Positions 8,564-17,640 are shown, counted from the first letter of the stretch. The stretch is DNA of 41,939 nucleotides from Ruminiclostridium sp. (GCA_017635095.1 JAGBMA010000091.1:1-41939); one strand, 5' to 3'. Notes: generated by a model not told the origin, from the letters alone. A program made the numbers and translations.

Positions 8564-8592
8564 TTTACAAATCTGTCGGATAATGGTATAAT
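8564..8592 (+). promoter_or_regulatory. Promoter of galT-malQ
   Basis: TTTACA (8564-8569), a 17-base spacer, TATAAT (8587-8592) with TGG before it, about 30 bases ahead of the galT ATG. Confidence 0.85.
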
Positions 8593-8622
8593 GAGTTAGT
8601 TGTTGAAACGGGAGGAAAAACT

Positions 8623-10122
8623 ATGATCTGCGATCTTATACAAACACTCATAGAATACGGTATCGAGCGGGAGCTCATAATGCGGGAGGACGAGATCTAT
8701 ATCCGCAACCGCCTCATGCAGGCTCTCGGAGTCGAAGCGTGGAGCAGTCCGGAACCGCTTAAAGGACTTACCATCGACGAGCTTCTCGGAAAGCTCGGAG
8801 ACTACGCCTGTGAAAACGGCGTCATAGAGGACTCTGGTGCATACCGCGACATCTTCGGCACGGAGCTCATGGGCATTCTCACGCCTGTGCCCCATGAAGT
8901 GAACGCCCGGTTCAGGGCTGAGTACGATAAGAGCCCCGAAGCCGCTACCGACTGGTACTACAGGTTCAGCGCCGACACGAACTACTACCGTGCAGGCGTT
9001 ATTTCCCGCGATATCCGCTGGAAGTACCCCTGTGAGTACGGTGAGCTCGATATAACGATAAACCGCTCGAAGCCGGAGAAGGATCCCCGTGATATAGCCG
9101 CGGCACGGAATATGCCCAAGGCGGCATATCCCGCCTGCCAGCTCTGCATAGAGAATACCGGCTTCCACGGCACCCTCACTCACCCCGCGCGGCAGAACCT
9201 GCGTCCGGTGCCCATGAAGGTGGCGGGCGGAGACTGGTCGTTCCAGTATTCCCCCTACGGTTATTACAACGAACACTGCATCGTCTTCAACAACGAGCAT
9301 ATCCCGATGAAGATAGACGCTGCCGTGTTTGAGAAGCTTTTCGGCATCATCGACATTCTTCCTCACTACTTCGTCGGCTCAAACGCTGACCTTCCCATCG
9401 TAGGCGGGTCGATACTGAGCCACGAGCATTTCCAGGGCGGCCGATATACTTTTGCAATGGAGACGGCACCCGCGGAAAAAACATTCGATATGCCCGCTTT
9501 CCCGGCTGTGAAAGCCTGCACCGTGAAATGGCCCATGTCGGTCATAAGGCTCAGGAGCACGGACAGAAAACAGCTCGCGGAAGCCTGCGACACCATTCTG
9601 CGCTGCTGGCGCGGATATACGGACGAGAGCGCCGGGATCTTCGCGGAGACGGACGGAACGCCCCACAGCACGATCACTCCTATTGCAAGAAGACGGGGCG
9701 ATGAGTTTGAGTGCGACCTTGTGCTGCGCAACAACATCACCTCCGAGGAAAGACCTCTCGGTATCTTCCACCCGAACCCGTCGCTGCACCACATAAAGAA
9801 AGAAAACATCGGTCTTATAGAAGTCATGGGACTTGCGGTGCTCCCGGCAAGACTTGCGCCGGAGCTGGAACTGCTCGAAAAGGCTATGCTTGACGGAACG
9901 GATATTTCCGCGGACGAAAAGCTGGGCTGCCATGCGGAGTGGCTCAGGGACGTGACCGCCCGGCACCCGGAAGCAAACGCGGATAACGTCGATGCCATAC
10001 TCAAGAACGAGATAGGCGCCGTGTTTATGCAGGTACTTCTGGACGCGGGCGTTTACAAGCGCGACGAAGCCGGTCAGGCAGCGTTCATGCGCTTCATAGA
10101 AAAGGCTGTGGAATACAGATAA
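8623..10122 (+). CDS. galT: UDP-glucose--hexose-1-phosphate uridylyltransferase (Firmicutes type)
   Basis: This 499-aa enzyme exchanges UMP between UDP-glucose and galactose-1-phosphate in the Leloir pathway. Length and the segments FVGSNADLPIVGGSILSHEH and FQGGRY match the long Firmicutes GalT family (IPR000766 type) rather than the ~350-aa E. coli type. His267 and His269 in SHEHFQGG probably belong to the uridylyl-transfer site. GGGAGG lies before the ATG. malQ starts 10 bases later, so galactose and maltodextrin use are probably co-expressed. No galK or galE is in view. Confidence 0.93.
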   Translation: MICDLIQTLIEYGIERELIMREDEIYIRNRLMQALGVEAWSSPEPLKGLTIDELLGKLGDYACENGVIEDSGAYRDIFGTELMGILTPVPHEVNARFRAEYDKSPEAATDWYYRFSADTNYYRAGVISRDIRWKYPCEYGELDITINRSKPEKDPRDIAAARNMPKAAYPACQLCIENTGFHGTLTHPARQNLRPVPMKVAGGDWSFQYSPYGYYNEHCIVFNNEHIPMKIDAAVFEKLFGIIDILPHYFVGSNADLPIVGGSILSHEHFQGGRYTFAMETAPAEKTFDMPAFPAVKACTVKWPMSVIRLRSTDRKQLAEACDTILRCWRGYTDESAGIFAETDGTPHSTITPIARRRGDEFECDLVLRNNITSEERPLGIFHPNPSLHHIKKENIGLIEVMGLAVLPARLAPELELLEKAMLDGTDISADEKLGCHAEWLRDVTARHPEANADNVDAILKNEIGAVFMQVLLDAGVYKRDEAGQAAFMRFIEKAVEYR

Positions 10123-10132
10123 GGAGAATTGT

Positions 10133-11617
10133 ATGCGAAGCTGCGGAGTGCTTATGCACATCACGAGCCTGCCGTCGCCCTACGGCATCGGGACTTTCGG
10201 CGAACAGGCGGAAAAATTTGTTGACTGGCTGATCTCTGCGGGTCAGGAGTACTGGCAGGTGCTTCCCATAGGCCCCACCGGGTACGGAGATTCGCCGTAC
10301 CAGTCTTTCTCGACTTTTGCGGGAAATCCTCTGCTCATAGACCTTGACGACCTTGTGCGCACCGGGCTCATTACCCAGCAGGACTGTGACGACGCGGATT
10401 ACGGCGCTGACCCGTCCTACGTTGACTTTGAGAAAGTGACGCGGACGAAAATGGAGCTTCTCCGCAAAGCTTACGGTAAATTTGAGGAGAACGTGGGCTA
10501 TCTCGCCTTTGTGCAGAATGAGGCGTACTGGCTCGACGACTATGCTCTTTTCATGTCGATAAAGGAAGAAAACGATCTTGTGTCATGGCTCAACTGGGAC
10601 GAAGATCTGAGACTTCGCAAGCCGGAAGCGATGAAAGCGGCGGAAGAGCGGCTGAAAAAACAGACCGGATTCTGGAAGTTCCTCCAGTTCACGTTCTATT
10701 CCCAGTGGGAGCGCCTTAAAAGCTACGCCAACAAGAACGGCATAAAGATAATCGGCGACATACCGATATATGTCTCCCCGGACAGCTCCGATATCTGGGC
10801 AAACACCGATTTCTACGAGGTGGATCAGGACAAGCGGCTGAAGCGGGTGGCGGGTGTTCCGCCGGATTATTTCTCGGCCACCGGCCAGCTCTGGGGCAAT
10901 CCGCTCTACAATTGGGACGCCATGAAAAAGGACGGCTACGCGTGGTGGATAAAGCGTATCGAGAAAGCCGCGAAGCTTTACGATATCGTGCGCATAGACC
11001 ATTTCCGCGCATTCGACACATACTGGGCAATACCCGCGGGAGAGGCGACCGCCGTGAACGGAAAGTGGGAGCAGGGTCCCGGCATGGATCTCTGGAACGC
11101 GGTCAGGGACAAGCTCGGAGACGCTCCGATAATCGCCGAGGACTTAGGTGACATCTTCGACAGCGTCAAGGAGCTTCTGAAAGCTTCCGGTTTCCCGGGA
11201 ATGAGAGTGCTCCAGTTCGGCTTCAATCCCCATTCCGAGGAGAATGACCACCTTCCCCACCGCTATCCCGTCAACTGTGTGGGTTACACCGGTACTCACG
11301 ACAACTCCACAGCCCTCGGCTGGTACAAGGCGGCGGATAAGGCATCTCAGGCGATGTGCCGCAGATACCTGAAACCGCGGCTCTTTGAGAAGATAAACCG
11401 CACCATGATCCGCGAGCTTTACAAGAGCGCCTGCGGGCTTGCGGTGGTTCCTATGCAGGACGTTATCGGGCTCGATGACAGCGCGAGAATGAATATCCCC
11501 TCGACCCTGGGCGGGAACTGGAAGTGGCGTGCTCAGAAAAAGCATTTCACGGAGAAGAATGCCGGATTTCTCAGGGATCTGGCGGAAACATATTACAGGA
11601 CTGCAAAAAAATCTTGA
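10133..11617 (+). CDS. malQ: 4-alpha-glucanotransferase (amylomaltase, GH77)
   Basis: This 494-aa cytosolic enzyme transfers alpha-1,4-glucan segments and disproportionates maltodextrins. The N-terminus RSCGVLMHITSLPSPYGIG is the family hallmark. Asp289 in RIDHFR is the expected nucleophile, Glu336 in IAEDLG the acid/base, and the YTGTHDNSTALGW block holds the third carboxylate. Length is that of short GH77 enzymes without an N-terminal extension. AAGGAG lies before the ATG, 10 bases after galT. The stop codon overlaps the -35 box of the next promoter. Confidence 0.96.
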   Translation: MRSCGVLMHITSLPSPYGIGTFGEQAEKFVDWLISAGQEYWQVLPIGPTGYGDSPYQSFSTFAGNPLLIDLDDLVRTGLITQQDCDDADYGADPSYVDFEKVTRTKMELLRKAYGKFEENVGYLAFVQNEAYWLDDYALFMSIKEENDLVSWLNWDEDLRLRKPEAMKAAEERLKKQTGFWKFLQFTFYSQWERLKSYANKNGIKIIGDIPIYVSPDSSDIWANTDFYEVDQDKRLKRVAGVPPDYFSATGQLWGNPLYNWDAMKKDGYAWWIKRIEKAAKLYDIVRIDHFRAFDTYWAIPAGEATAVNGKWEQGPGMDLWNAVRDKLGDAPIIAEDLGDIFDSVKELLKASGFPGMRVLQFGFNPHSEENDHLPHRYPVNCVGYTGTHDNSTALGWYKAADKASQAMCRRYLKPRLFEKINRTMIRELYKSACGLAVVPMQDVIGLDDSARMNIPSTLGGNWKWRAQKKHFTEKNAGFLRDLAETYYRTAKKS

Positions 11618-11642
11618 TTTAAGTGCGGCAATGTGATATAAT
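11614..11642 (+). promoter_or_regulatory. Promoter of the 73-aa protein gene
   Basis: TTGATT (11614-11619) overlaps the malQ stop codon. After a 17-base spacer comes TATAAT (11637-11642). Confidence 0.8.
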
Positions 11643-11684
11643 ATAGGAGCAGATAATGCGAATAACGGTAAGGAGTATATTATC

Positions 11685-11906
11685 ATGGACATCAAAGCAA
11701 AGATCGACGAAGTTGTAAACAAGGTGCAGAGTGACCCCACACTCATGGACAAGTTCAAGTCTGACCCGGTAAAGGCGGTTGAGGGCATACTCGGCATCGA
11801 CTTGCCCGACGACGTTATAAACAACATCATCACCGGCGTAAAGGCAAAGATCGGCGTAAACAATATAGCGGATGCTATCGGCGGCTTATTCGGCGGCAAG
11901 AAGTGA
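11685..11906 (+). CDS. Small helical protein resembling a Nif11/nitrile-hydratase-type leader
   Basis: This 73-aa protein has no enzyme motif. The middle, SDPTLMDKFKSDPVKAVEGI then LGIDLPDD, has the same layout as the DP...L..DP..A....LGI-LP block of Nif11/NHLP-type RiPP leader peptides. The C-terminus IGGLFGGKK contains double glycines but almost no residues after them, so no core peptide is apparent. No modification enzymes or transporter are adjacent. It has its own promoter and terminator, which suggests a separately expressed, possibly abundant protein. Likeness to leader peptides is my inference; it may be a structural small protein. Confidence 0.7.
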   Translation: MDIKAKIDEVVNKVQSDPTLMDKFKSDPVKAVEGILGIDLPDDVINNIITGVKAKIGVNNIADAIGGLFGGKK

Positions 11907-11921
11907 GTTATATGCAAGAAC

Positions 11922-11955
11922 GACCCTGCGGGAGACCGCGGGGTCATTTGCTTTT
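11922..11955 (+). terminator. Intrinsic terminator of the 73-aa protein gene
   Basis: A 10-bp stem (11922-11931 with 11936-11945, one G-T pair) with a GAGA tetraloop is followed by ATTTGCTTTTT. It overlaps the stop codon of the convergent comEC-like gene. Confidence 0.8.
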
Positions 11956-13998
11956 TATGAGGTATCTGCCGTCGGGAGCTATGAGTATCTCCGCTTCATA
12001 ATAGTACGCGGCAAACGCGTCGGTCACGTCGGTGTAACGTTTGCTGCACAGTACGGTCTCTCCGTTGGCGGAGCTGTAGGCTTTCTTGTAGCCGCTGTAT
12101 ATCGCGATGTCACAGGCTTCGTGCTCATCGGCGTCCGAAGCGCTGCAAAGCAGTATGCCGAGCCCGTTTATCATGAGCTGCACATGATCGTCGTAAACAT
12201 ACGCGGTGTATTTCCCGCCAACATCGTAAAACGACGGCGGATCTCCGGGAAAGTGCTTTTCCGCAGCCGGAAGATCACCGAAAGTACCGGAATGTACCCC
12301 GCGGTGTTTTTTCACGGCACGGACACACAGCAGGTCAAAGCTCCGGGATCCCCGTTCCGAGAGCACTTTGCAGGCTTCCGACGAGAGCTTGCGGTTTATG
12401 TCGGAGGAAAATGCGGATATGCCGGTGTCGTTCGCAACTGAAACGAGATAATCTGTGCCGTCGGAATATACCGATATCTTCGTGAGACCCGTATCTGCGG
12501 CTTTCTGTGCGGTCATCATTCCGGCGAGCGCGCAGACGATCAATACTGCGGCGGCGGGAACGGCGCGGCGCATTTTACGGAAACGATGTGCGGCAAAGAT
12601 GACCGAACCCATGAAAACCGCCGAGGCGATAAGAAACGGAATGAGCCATTCTCCCTCTATCGGGACGCAGCTGTAGCGGGCTCCCGCGAAAAAGCGTATG
12701 ACGCCCGCCATAAGTTTCAGCAATATCCCCGCTGGAAGCATCAGCGCCGGTGCCAACAGTCCGCCAGAGACCGCGGTGAGCAGGAACAGTATCATAACGC
12801 CGAAGAACATCGGATACACCGCCACGGAAGAGAACACCGAAACGAGCGAGAGCCTGCCGAAGATAACGGCACTTGCGGGAAGCGTGCAGTATGATGCGCA
12901 GACGCAGACGAGAACAAAGTCCGCCGCCCGGGGCAGCCGGAAGCGGCTCCGAAGCCATCTCGATACGGACGGCGCGAAGGAACCTGCACCGAGAGTACCG
13001 CATACCGATAGCAGCAGACCCGCGTCCCTGCAGGCACAGGGTTCCGCCAGAAGTATGAGAAGTACTGCGGCGCCGAGAGAATCTGCGGCGGAGGACTTCC
13101 GCGAAAACAGCATACTTCCGTAATATATCACGAGCATTATCCCGCTCCTGCGGACAGAGGCGGTAAAGTCGAAGAATATCATGAACGCGACGGTCACGAG
13201 CACAGCAGCGGCAAATCTTGCATATCTTCTGTGCCTGAGCCCCAGCAGGTCGAGCAGCGACATCACGGCGGTGACTATGAGCGAGATGTGCATTCCCGAT
13301 ACCGCCGTAAGGTGTGAAAGGCCGCTGCGGGTAATGGCTTCCGAGAGCATAGTGCCGGTCATGCTCCTGTCGCCGAAGCACATTGCGAGCATAAGCCCTG
13401 CTTCATCTCCCTCAAGGGACTCCTTCACGATATCGCGCATATAAGCGGAATACTCCCGTATAAGTTCCGCCGGCGAGACGGAAGTGTTCTTCTCCTCAAT
13501 AGTTGTGTACTCCGGGTAAGCGCGAAGGAATATCCCGCGGGAGTAGGAGTAATTTCCGTTGTATGACGCGGTAAGCACAGGCCGGGTGAAGCGTATCCTT
13601 CCGGATATCCTGTCGCCGGCTTCTATGCCTGTATCGGGCGCGTAGAACGAGAACCGCACCGGCTCGCCGTCTGCTGTTCCCTCGGCGGTTATGCACACGG
13701 TATCGTTGTCGGGCGCGGTCACGGAAAGCACGTCTGCCGTGTAGTCGTGAGAGCTTCCGCAAAGCCGTTCGGCGGGGGCTATGACGGCGGCGGAATATGC
13801 CGAGTAAAAAAGAAAAGCTGCAGCAAGTCCGGTGAGGGCGAAAGCTGCGGCTTTACAGCGCTTTATGAATGAACAGAACAGAGCTGCGGTACAGAGTGCC
13901 GCGAAACATACCAGCGAAGCGGTCATTCCTATGCAGGAGGAGACTGCTGTACCCGCAAAGAAAAGAGCGCCGAGGACAGCAAGCCGGTGATGCTTCAT
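11944..13998 (-). CDS. comEC: ComEC/Rec2-family membrane channel with a degenerate C-terminal domain
   Basis: This 684-aa integral membrane protein is of the DNA-uptake channel family. The N-terminus has three hydrophobic segments and an OB-like region (DYTADVLSVTAPDNDTVCIT). The Competence domain carries the signature SHLTAVSGMHISLIVTAV and many helices to about residue 520. The C-terminal ~150 residues occupy the place of the metallo-beta-lactamase domain but lack HxHxDH; only scattered features such as CDIAIYSGYKK remain. The nuclease-like function is therefore probably absent, although the channel could persist. AAGGAG before the ATG at 13998 sets the start. Other com genes are not in view. 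Confidence 0.85.
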   Translation of the reverse strand: MKHHRLAVLGALFFAGTAVSSCIGMTASLVCFAALCTAALFCSFIKRCKAAAFALTGLAAAFLFYSAYSAAVIAPAERLCGSSHDYTADVLSVTAPDNDTVCITAEGTADGEPVRFSFYAPDTGIEAGDRISGRIRFTRPVLTASYNGNYSYSRGIFLRAYPEYTTIEEKNTSVSPAELIREYSAYMRDIVKESLEGDEAGLMLAMCFGDRSMTGTMLSEAITRSGLSHLTAVSGMHISLIVTAVMSLLDLLGLRHRRYARFAAAVLVTVAFMIFFDFTASVRRSGIMLVIYYGSMLFSRKSSAADSLGAAVLLILLAEPCACRDAGLLLSVCGTLGAGSFAPSVSRWLRSRFRLPRAADFVLVCVCASYCTLPASAVIFGRLSLVSVFSSVAVYPMFFGVMILFLLTAVSGGLLAPALMLPAGILLKLMAGVIRFFAGARYSCVPIEGEWLIPFLIASAVFMGSVIFAAHRFRKMRRAVPAAAVLIVCALAGMMTAQKAADTGLTKISVYSDGTDYLVSVANDTGISAFSSDINRKLSSEACKVLSERGSRSFDLLCVRAVKKHRGVHSGTFGDLPAAEKHFPGDPPSFYDVGGKYTAYVYDDHVQLMINGLGILLCSASDADEHEACDIAIYSGYKKAYSSANGETVLCSKRYTDVTDAFAAYYYEAEILIAPDGRYLIKSK

Positions 13999-14138
13999 AA
14001 GCGACACTCCTTTGCAGTAAAAGTACGGAAACGGTCTGTCGTTTCCGGCATCGGGGCAGAAAAAGTGTGTCTCCGGAGCAGTGCGCATTTTTTCTGCTCT
14101 GTTGAATGCTTTGGATATTACTCCGGACAGCGATATAC

Positions 14139-14172
14139 AAAAACCCGTCCGCTACTCAAAAGTAACAGACGG
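14139..14172 (-). terminator. Intrinsic terminator downstream of tRNA-Gln
   Basis: A 12-bp stem (14161-14172 with 14145-14156 on the minus strand, loop of 4) is followed by GTTTTTG. It lies about 25 bases past the tRNA 3' end. Confidence 0.8.
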
Positions 14173-14195
14173 ATCTCGGGGTCGCCGGAGCGATC

Positions 14196-14271
14196 TGGTT
14201 GCGGTGCAGGGATTTGAACCCCGGAAATGCCTGAGTCAGAGTCAGGTGCCTTACCGCTTGGCTACACCGCA
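14196..14271 (-). tRNA. tRNA-Gln (anticodon CTG)
   Basis: A full cloverleaf can be folded on the minus strand. The acceptor stem pairs 7 of 7 (TGCGGTG/CACCGCA). The D arm is GCC-AAGCGGTAA-GGC. The anticodon stem CCTGA/TCAGG encloses the loop CTCTGAC with anticodon CTG, which reads CAG (Gln). The T arm is CGGGG-TTCAAAT-CCCTG. The discriminator is A and CCA is encoded (14198-14196). The D arm matches the tRNA-Gln pattern. It is a single tRNA gene with its own promoter and terminator. Confidence 0.95.
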
Positions 14272-14298
14272 ATATACTTTGCTGTTATCAGCTTTTCA

Positions 14299-14327
14299 AT
14301 TTTATCACAAAGTTTGCGATTTGTCAA
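14299..14327 (-). promoter_or_regulatory. Promoter of tRNA-Gln
   Basis: On the minus strand TTGACA (14327-14322), a 17-base spacer, TAAAAT (14304-14299), about 28 bases ahead of the tRNA 5' end. Confidence 0.85.
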
Positions 14328-14375
14328 GGGTTTTTTTAATTTTTTCTGAAAATTCGCATTTTTTTGATAATATGG

Positions 14376-14404
14376 TTGTAAATCGGCGGGTTTTATGGTA
14401 AAAT
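14376..14404 (+). promoter_or_regulatory. Promoter of purB
   Basis: TTGTAA (14376-14381), a 17-base spacer and TAAAAT (14399-14404) with TGG before it, about 60 bases ahead of the purB ATG. The space between the tRNA promoter and this one (14328-14375) holds T-rich sequence and no gene. Confidence 0.75.
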
Positions 14405-14464
14405 AACCTCGTGATGCAACGGACGCACAGAAAGAAATTTTCCAGACAACGGAGGAATTGCAAT

Positions 14465-15901
14465 ATGACAAAGTACGAAACATACGAAAGCCCGTTCTGT
14501 TCCCGCTATGCGAGTGAGGAGATGCAGTACGTCTTTTCCGCGCAGAAGAAGTTCTCCACATTCCGCAGGCTCTGGACTGCGCTGGCGAGGGCGGAGATGA
14601 AGCTCGGTCTCGATATAACCGAGGAGCAGGTGGCGGAGCTCGAAGCCAACATCGACAATATAGACTTTGCCGCTGCGGAAGCCCGCGAGAAGATAGTCCG
14701 CCATGATGTAATGTCCCATGTTTACGCTTACGGTCTTGTCTGCCCGAAAGCGAAAGGCATAATCCACCTCGGCGCAACGTCCTGCTATGTAGGTGACAAC
14801 ACCGACGTCATCGTTATGCGTGACGCTCTCAGAATAGTTCACAGGAAGCTTGTGAACGTCATAGCGAACCTTGCGGAATTTGCAAATAAGTACAAGGATA
14901 TCCCCTGTCTCGCATATACACACCTCCAGCCGGCTCAGCTCACCACTGTCGGCAAGCGTGCCACCCTCTGGATGCAGGAGCTTCTCATGGATCTTGAGGA
15001 GATCGAGTACCGTATGAAGAGCCTTAAACTGCTTGGTCAGAAAGGAACTACCGGGACCCAGGCAAGCTTCGTTGAGCTTTTCGACGGCGACGGTGAGAAG
15101 ATAAAGAAGCTTGAACAGATGATCGCCGAGGAAATGGGATTTGAGAAGTGCTTTGCCGTCAGCGGTCAGACCTATCCCCGCAAGCTCGATTATCAGGTCG
15201 TTTCCGCACTTGCGGGACTTGCAGAGAGCTGCTCGAAGTTCAGTTATGATATAAGACTTCTCCAGAATTTCAAGGAGATCGAAGAGCCATTCGAGGAGAA
15301 CCAGATCGGTTCCTCCGCAATGGCGTACAAGCGCAACCCCATGCGCTCGGAGCGTATCACGGCTCTCTCCCGCTATCTCATGATAGATGTTCTCAACCCT
15401 GCGTTCACTGCCGGCACCCAGTGGTTCGAGCGCACCCTCGATGACAGCGCCAACAAGCGTATCGCCGTTGCGGAAGCTTTCCTTGCCGCAGACGCGATAC
15501 TCAACATCATGCTTAATGTCACGAGCGGTCTTGTGGTTTACGACAAGGTGATAAGACAGCGTGTTATGAAGGAGCTCCCGTTCATGGCTACTGAGAACAT
15601 AATGATGCAGGCGGTAAAGAAAGGCGGCGACCGCCAGCAGCTCCACGAAGCGATAAGACAGCACAGTATGGCTGCCGGAAAGATCGTCAAGGAAGAGGGG
15701 GGAGAGAACGACCTCGTTGACCGCATAGCTTCCGACCCGATCTTCGGCATAACCAAGGAAGAGATCCTCTCGACCCTTCAGCCCGAGCACTTCACTGGAC
15801 GTGCCCCCGAACAGGTCACCGAGTTCCTGAATGAGTGCGTAAAGCCGGTGCTTGATGCAAACAAGGACGTTCTCGGCGAAAAAGCAGAACTCTCCGTCTG
15901 A
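14465..15901 (+). CDS. purB: Adenylosuccinate lyase
   Basis: This 478-aa enzyme splits SAICAR to AICAR and adenylosuccinate to AMP, releasing fumarate in purine synthesis. The fumarase/aspartase superfamily signature SSAMAYKRNPM starts at Ser283. TSCYVGDNTD, AYTHLQPAQLTTVGKRATLW and GTTGTQASF are the other conserved active-site blocks. GGAGG precedes the ATG at 14465; an upstream in-frame ATG at 14411 lacks a ribosome site. The gene stands alone, with no other pur genes nearby. Its last codons and stop are partly duplicated downstream. Confidence 0.96.
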   Translation: MTKYETYESPFCSRYASEEMQYVFSAQKKFSTFRRLWTALARAEMKLGLDITEEQVAELEANIDNIDFAAAEAREKIVRHDVMSHVYAYGLVCPKAKGIIHLGATSCYVGDNTDVIVMRDALRIVHRKLVNVIANLAEFANKYKDIPCLAYTHLQPAQLTTVGKRATLWMQELLMDLEEIEYRMKSLKLLGQKGTTGTQASFVELFDGDGEKIKKLEQMIAEEMGFEKCFAVSGQTYPRKLDYQVVSALAGLAESCSKFSYDIRLLQNFKEIEEPFEENQIGSSAMAYKRNPMRSERITALSRYLMIDVLNPAFTAGTQWFERTLDDSANKRIAVAEAFLAADAILNIMLNVTSGLVVYDKVIRQRVMKELPFMATENIMMQAVKKGGDRQQLHEAIRQHSMAAGKIVKEEGGENDLVDRIASDPIFGITKEEILSTLQPEHFTGRAPEQVTEFLNECVKPVLDANKDVLGEKAELSV

Positions 15902-16009
15902 GGGCGCGACGGCGCCCCCGGTACCGTATGTAACGCTCATCAGGCGGTAAGACCCTGCCTCGCTGCTGCGTTCCCGGTGAAAAAGCAGAGCTCTCCGTCT
16001 GAGGGCGCG
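15878..16009 (+). repeat. Duplicated purB tail (direct repeat, period 101)
   Basis: A 31-base segment covering the last purB codons, the stop and following GGGCGCG (15878-15908) recurs at 15979-16009 with a single mismatch. A shorter third trace (GGAGAAAAAGCG) starts near 16022. This looks like a relic of a local tandem duplication. The 317-base gap to secD otherwise holds only the secD promoter. Confidence 0.8.
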
Positions 16010-16145
16010 TGCTGCATTTCCGGAGAAAAAGCGTGACATTCGGGCTGAAATACGCATAAATATCAATTACGGCGGCAGAAATGCTGCCGTAATGTGCATT
16101 TTGACGATTTCTTCGCCGAAAATCGGAATAATTCACAGAAAATGC

Positions 16146-16174
16146 TTGACTTATCGAATAAATTGCAATATAAT
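16146..16174 (+). promoter_or_regulatory. Promoter of secD-secF
   Basis: TTGACT (16146-16151), a 17-base spacer, TATAAT (16169-16174), about 45 bases ahead of the secD start. Confidence 0.85.
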
Positions 16175-16218
16175 AATATAGTATTTGCATTTGTAAAAGA
16201 ATGGAGTGAAAACATCAA

Positions 16219-17640
16219 TTGAAACAAGTTAAAAAACCGGTGTTTTTTATCGTGTTCATACTGATCGCAGTATTCACATACTTCGCGATCGCGGGTTTCA
16301 GCACGTTCTACGGCGATATTGAGACCGTCCATGTAAGAGGCGTCAAGGATATCCGCTGGGGCATAGATATACGCGGAGGTGTTGACGTTACTTTTACGCC
16401 CTCCGAGGAAGCTGCCGACGTGTCGAACGATGACCTCGACGGTGCGCGCTCTATGATCGAGACGCGTATGGTCGCAAAAAACATCACAGACTACGAAATT
16501 TATGTTGATCAGAACAGCAAGAGGATAATCTGCCGCTTCCCGTGGCAGTCCGGCGACGACAGCTTCGACCCCGAACAGGCGGTCAAGGAGCTGGGCGAAA
16601 CGGCTCTGCTCACATTCCGCAAGGGCTACAGCGGTGATCTTACCGAGGGTCAGACCTACGAAGACCTCCCGCTCGTACTCTCCGGCTCCGATGTGGCAAA
16701 AGCCGCTGCAGGCTATGACCAGCAGGAGCACCAGTGGCTCGTTTCCCTTGAGCTCAATGACAGCGGTAAGGAAGCTTTCCGTCTTGCTACCGAGGAAGCC
16801 AAGAACAACGGCTCCCGCATCTCCATATGGATGGACGACCTTGAGATCTCCGCGCCTACCGTCCAGTCCGTTATCGCGGACGGCCACGCTTCCATTTCCG
16901 GAAGCTTTGAAGATGCCGACGACGCAAAGTCCCTCGCGGATAAGATAAACGGCGGTTCGCTCCCCTTCAAGCTCGTTACCGACAGCTTTTCCACCATTTC
17001 TCCGACGCTCGGTACCGGTGCCCGTGACGCTATGGCAGTCGCAGGTGTGATCGCTTTTGTGCTTATCGCGATAATGGTCATCGCGATGTACAGGCTCCCC
17101 GGAGTTATGGCGGTCATCTCCCTTGCAGGTCAGGTGGCAGGTACGTTTGCCGCAATAACCGGCTTCTTCTCGTTCAACGACAGCTTCACCCTCACTATCC
17201 CCGGTATCGCGGGTATTATCCTTGCGGTCGGCATGGGCGTTGATGCCAACGTTATCACCAACGAGCGTATCAAGGAAGAGCTCGCTGCGGGCAAGACCAT
17301 AGACGGTTCGCTCTATATCGGTTTCAAGCGTGCGTTCTCGGCGATCTTCGACGGAAACATCACCATGCTTATAATCGCGGTCATCTTAATGGGCGCGTTC
17401 GGCACTCCCGACAGCTGGGCATCTATACTGCTCACGCCTATATTCACATGGTTCGGTGTTTCGACTGCAGGTTCGATCTACGCGTTCGGCTATACTCTCG
17501 CAGTCGGAGTTGTGCTCAACTTCCTCTTCGGTATCCTCACCACAAGACTTATGACGATGTCGATATCGAGGTTCAAGGCTTTCAGAAATCCCGCATTCTA
17601 CGGCGGCAAAAAGAGGGAGGGTCAGAGCAATGCAAAATAA
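16219..17640 (+). CDS. secD: Protein translocase subunit SecD
   Basis: This 473-aa membrane protein is half of the SecDF complex that uses the proton gradient to help pull preproteins out of SecYEG. An N-terminal helix (about 8-28) is followed by the SecD motif GIDIRGGVDVTF and the large external P1 region. After it come five to six C-terminal helices with GIAGIILAVGMGVDANVITNERIKEE, which is diagnostic. The start is TTG, with GGAGTG ten bases upstream. I see no better in-frame ATG at the N-terminus. It overlaps secF by 11 bases. Confidence 0.95.
   Translation: MKQVKKPVFFIVFILIAVFTYFAIAGFSTFYGDIETVHVRGVKDIRWGIDIRGGVDVTFTPSEEAADVSNDDLDGARSMIETRMVAKNITDYEIYVDQNSKRIICRFPWQSGDDSFDPEQAVKELGETALLTFRKGYSGDLTEGQTYEDLPLVLSGSDVAKAAAGYDQQEHQWLVSLELNDSGKEAFRLATEEAKNNGSRISIWMDDLEISAPTVQSVIADGHASISGSFEDADDAKSLADKINGGSLPFKLVTDSFSTISPTLGTGARDAMAVAGVIAFVLIAIMVIAMYRLPGVMAVISLAGQVAGTFAAITGFFSFNDSFTLTIPGIAGIILAVGMGVDANVITNERIKEELAAGKTIDGSLYIGFKRAFSAIFDGNITMLIIAVILMGAFGTPDSWASILLTPIFTWFGVSTAGSIYAFGYTLAVGVVLNFLFGILTTRLMTMSISRFKAFRNPAFYGGKKREGQSNAK

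Noticed and set aside
8596-9366. Minus-strand frame opposite galT
   Set aside because: Shadow of galT with no ribosome site or recognisable domain.
14393-16066. Long minus-strand reading frame (about 557 codons) opposite purB
   Set aside because: It is fully antisense to a well-conserved purB, lacks a ribosome site, and its product shows no family motif; it reflects codon bias.
16063-16887. Minus-strand frame opposite the secD 5' half
   Set aside because: Antisense shadow crossing the secD promoter.
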